Shown piece by piece: positions 6,129 through 6,269 of a stretch of 6,269 bases of DNA. The notes beneath the pieces are model-generated. The model searched no databases. It was not told where the DNA came from and saw only the letters and a list, made by a program, of their open reading frames with translations. The position numbers and the translations under genes were made by a program. Positions within the stretch are counted from its first letter, which is position 1. Every line of letters starts with the position of its first letter. The stretch spans positions 1 to 6,269 of the forward strand of contig JAKBHQ010000224.1 of NCBI GenBank assembly GCA_021836665.1, in the 5' to 3' direction. This DNA is from Thermoplasmata archaeon (GTDB lineage Bacteria > Actinomycetota > Acidimicrobiia > Acidimicrobiales > Acidimicrobiaceae).

Positions 6129-6158
6129 AAAAAGGACCGGCGACAGAGCCGCCGATCC
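6129..6158 (-). terminator. Intrinsic terminator between sucD and purN
   Basis: The minus strand reads GGATCGGCG (6150-6158), loop GCTCTGT, CGCCGGTCC (6134-6142), then TTTTT (6129-6133). The stem is nine pairs with one G-U, GC-rich, and directly followed by a T-run, matching a classic rho-independent terminator. It lies about 42 bases after the sucD stop and 19 bases before the purN ATG. It either closes the sucCD transcript or acts as an attenuator within a longer one. Confidence 0.85.
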
Positions 6159-6185
6159 TAAAACTGACATTTACTTGAAAGATTT

Positions 6186-6197
6186 CCCTAATTAGGG
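6186..6197. repeat. Perfect 12-base palindrome after sucD
   Basis: CCCTAATTAGGG is fully self-complementary and starts three bases after the sucD stop codon. It is too tight to form a good RNA hairpin (4-bp stem, AATT loop). It could be a protein-binding dyad in the short sucD-purN gap, where a purN promoter would be expected. No known operator is recognised. Confidence 0.35.
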
Positions 6198-6200
6198 TGA

Positions 6201-6269
6201 CTACAGGCCCTTTACGATGTCGACCATGATCTCGCCGGCTTCGGTTGGATTACGAGCCACATGCACTCC
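6201..6269 (-). CDS. sucD: Succinyl-CoA ligase alpha subunit, C-terminal fragment (cut by window edge)
   Basis: An open frame enters from the right edge and ends at TAG (6201-6203), giving 22 residues: GVHVARNPTEAGEIMVDIVK then GL. The pattern (G)V.V...P.E.G.(I/L)(V) followed by a short helix matches the C-terminal end of succinyl-CoA ligase alpha chains, which with SucC convert succinyl-CoA to succinate in the TCA cycle. The name rests partly on context: sucC-sucD next to purN-purH is a recurrent actinobacterial arrangement as I recall it. No catalytic residue is in view. A palindrome and a terminator follow the stop. Confidence 0.6.
   Translation of the reverse strand, partial: GVHVARNPTEAGEIMVDIVKGL

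Noticed and set aside
1..6269. Mobile element, CRISPR array, toxin-antitoxin or defence genes
   Set aside because: No transposase, integrase, spaced repeats or small paired genes are visible; every gene is a recognisable housekeeping enzyme.

Overview
The window holds a run of housekeeping metabolic genes, all read from the minus strand. In transcription order (right to left) they are: sucD (last 22 codons only), purN, purH, folD, a gene-free stretch of about 510 bases, metF, icd and mdh (first 29 codons only). The plus strand carries no credible gene; its long open frames are shadows of the minus-strand genes. The order sucD-purN-purH-folD-mdh resembles the sucCD/purN/purH/folD/mdh neighbourhood I recall from Actinobacteria such as Streptomyces. 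Protein details such as GRGLTIGRP in FolD and MAGFGTVL in PurN also fit that phylum. Base composition looks moderate rather than very GC-rich, so a lineage such as Acidimicrobiia is my best guess. This rests on recall and inspection, not on a search.

Region by region: 6201-6269 is the 3' end of succinyl-CoA ligase alpha. It is followed by a palindrome and a textbook intrinsic terminator (6129-6158) lying only about 20 bases before purN. purN (GAR transformylase), purH (AICAR transformylase/IMP cyclohydrolase) and folD (methylene-THF dehydrogenase/cyclohydrolase) follow with gaps of 80 and 50 bases and probably form one transcript. The stretch 2493-3006 has no convincing gene but contains a strong hairpin (2757-2790) that probably ends that transcript. 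metF (methylene-THF reductase) then starts at a TTG with an excellent Shine-Dalgarno sequence. A near-consensus sigma-70-type promoter (1392-1420) drives icd (NADP-type homodimeric isocitrate dehydrogenase). A 14-bp hairpin separates icd from mdh.

The genes form two linked themes. FolD supplies the 10-formyl-THF consumed by PurN and PurH in purine synthesis, and MetF draws on the same methylene-THF pool to make methyl-THF for methionine. SucD, Icd and Mdh are TCA-cycle enzymes, and Icd also generates NADPH, the usual cofactor of bacterial FolD.

I see no mobile element, CRISPR array, tRNA, rRNA or defence system, and no clear sign of an undescribed system. The points most worth a second look are the terminator almost touching purN, the (Lys-Glu)x6 microsatellite between the two PurH domains, an Asn-to-Ile change in the PurN phosphate loop, the gene-free folD-metF stretch, and the icd promoter with its upstream direct repeat.
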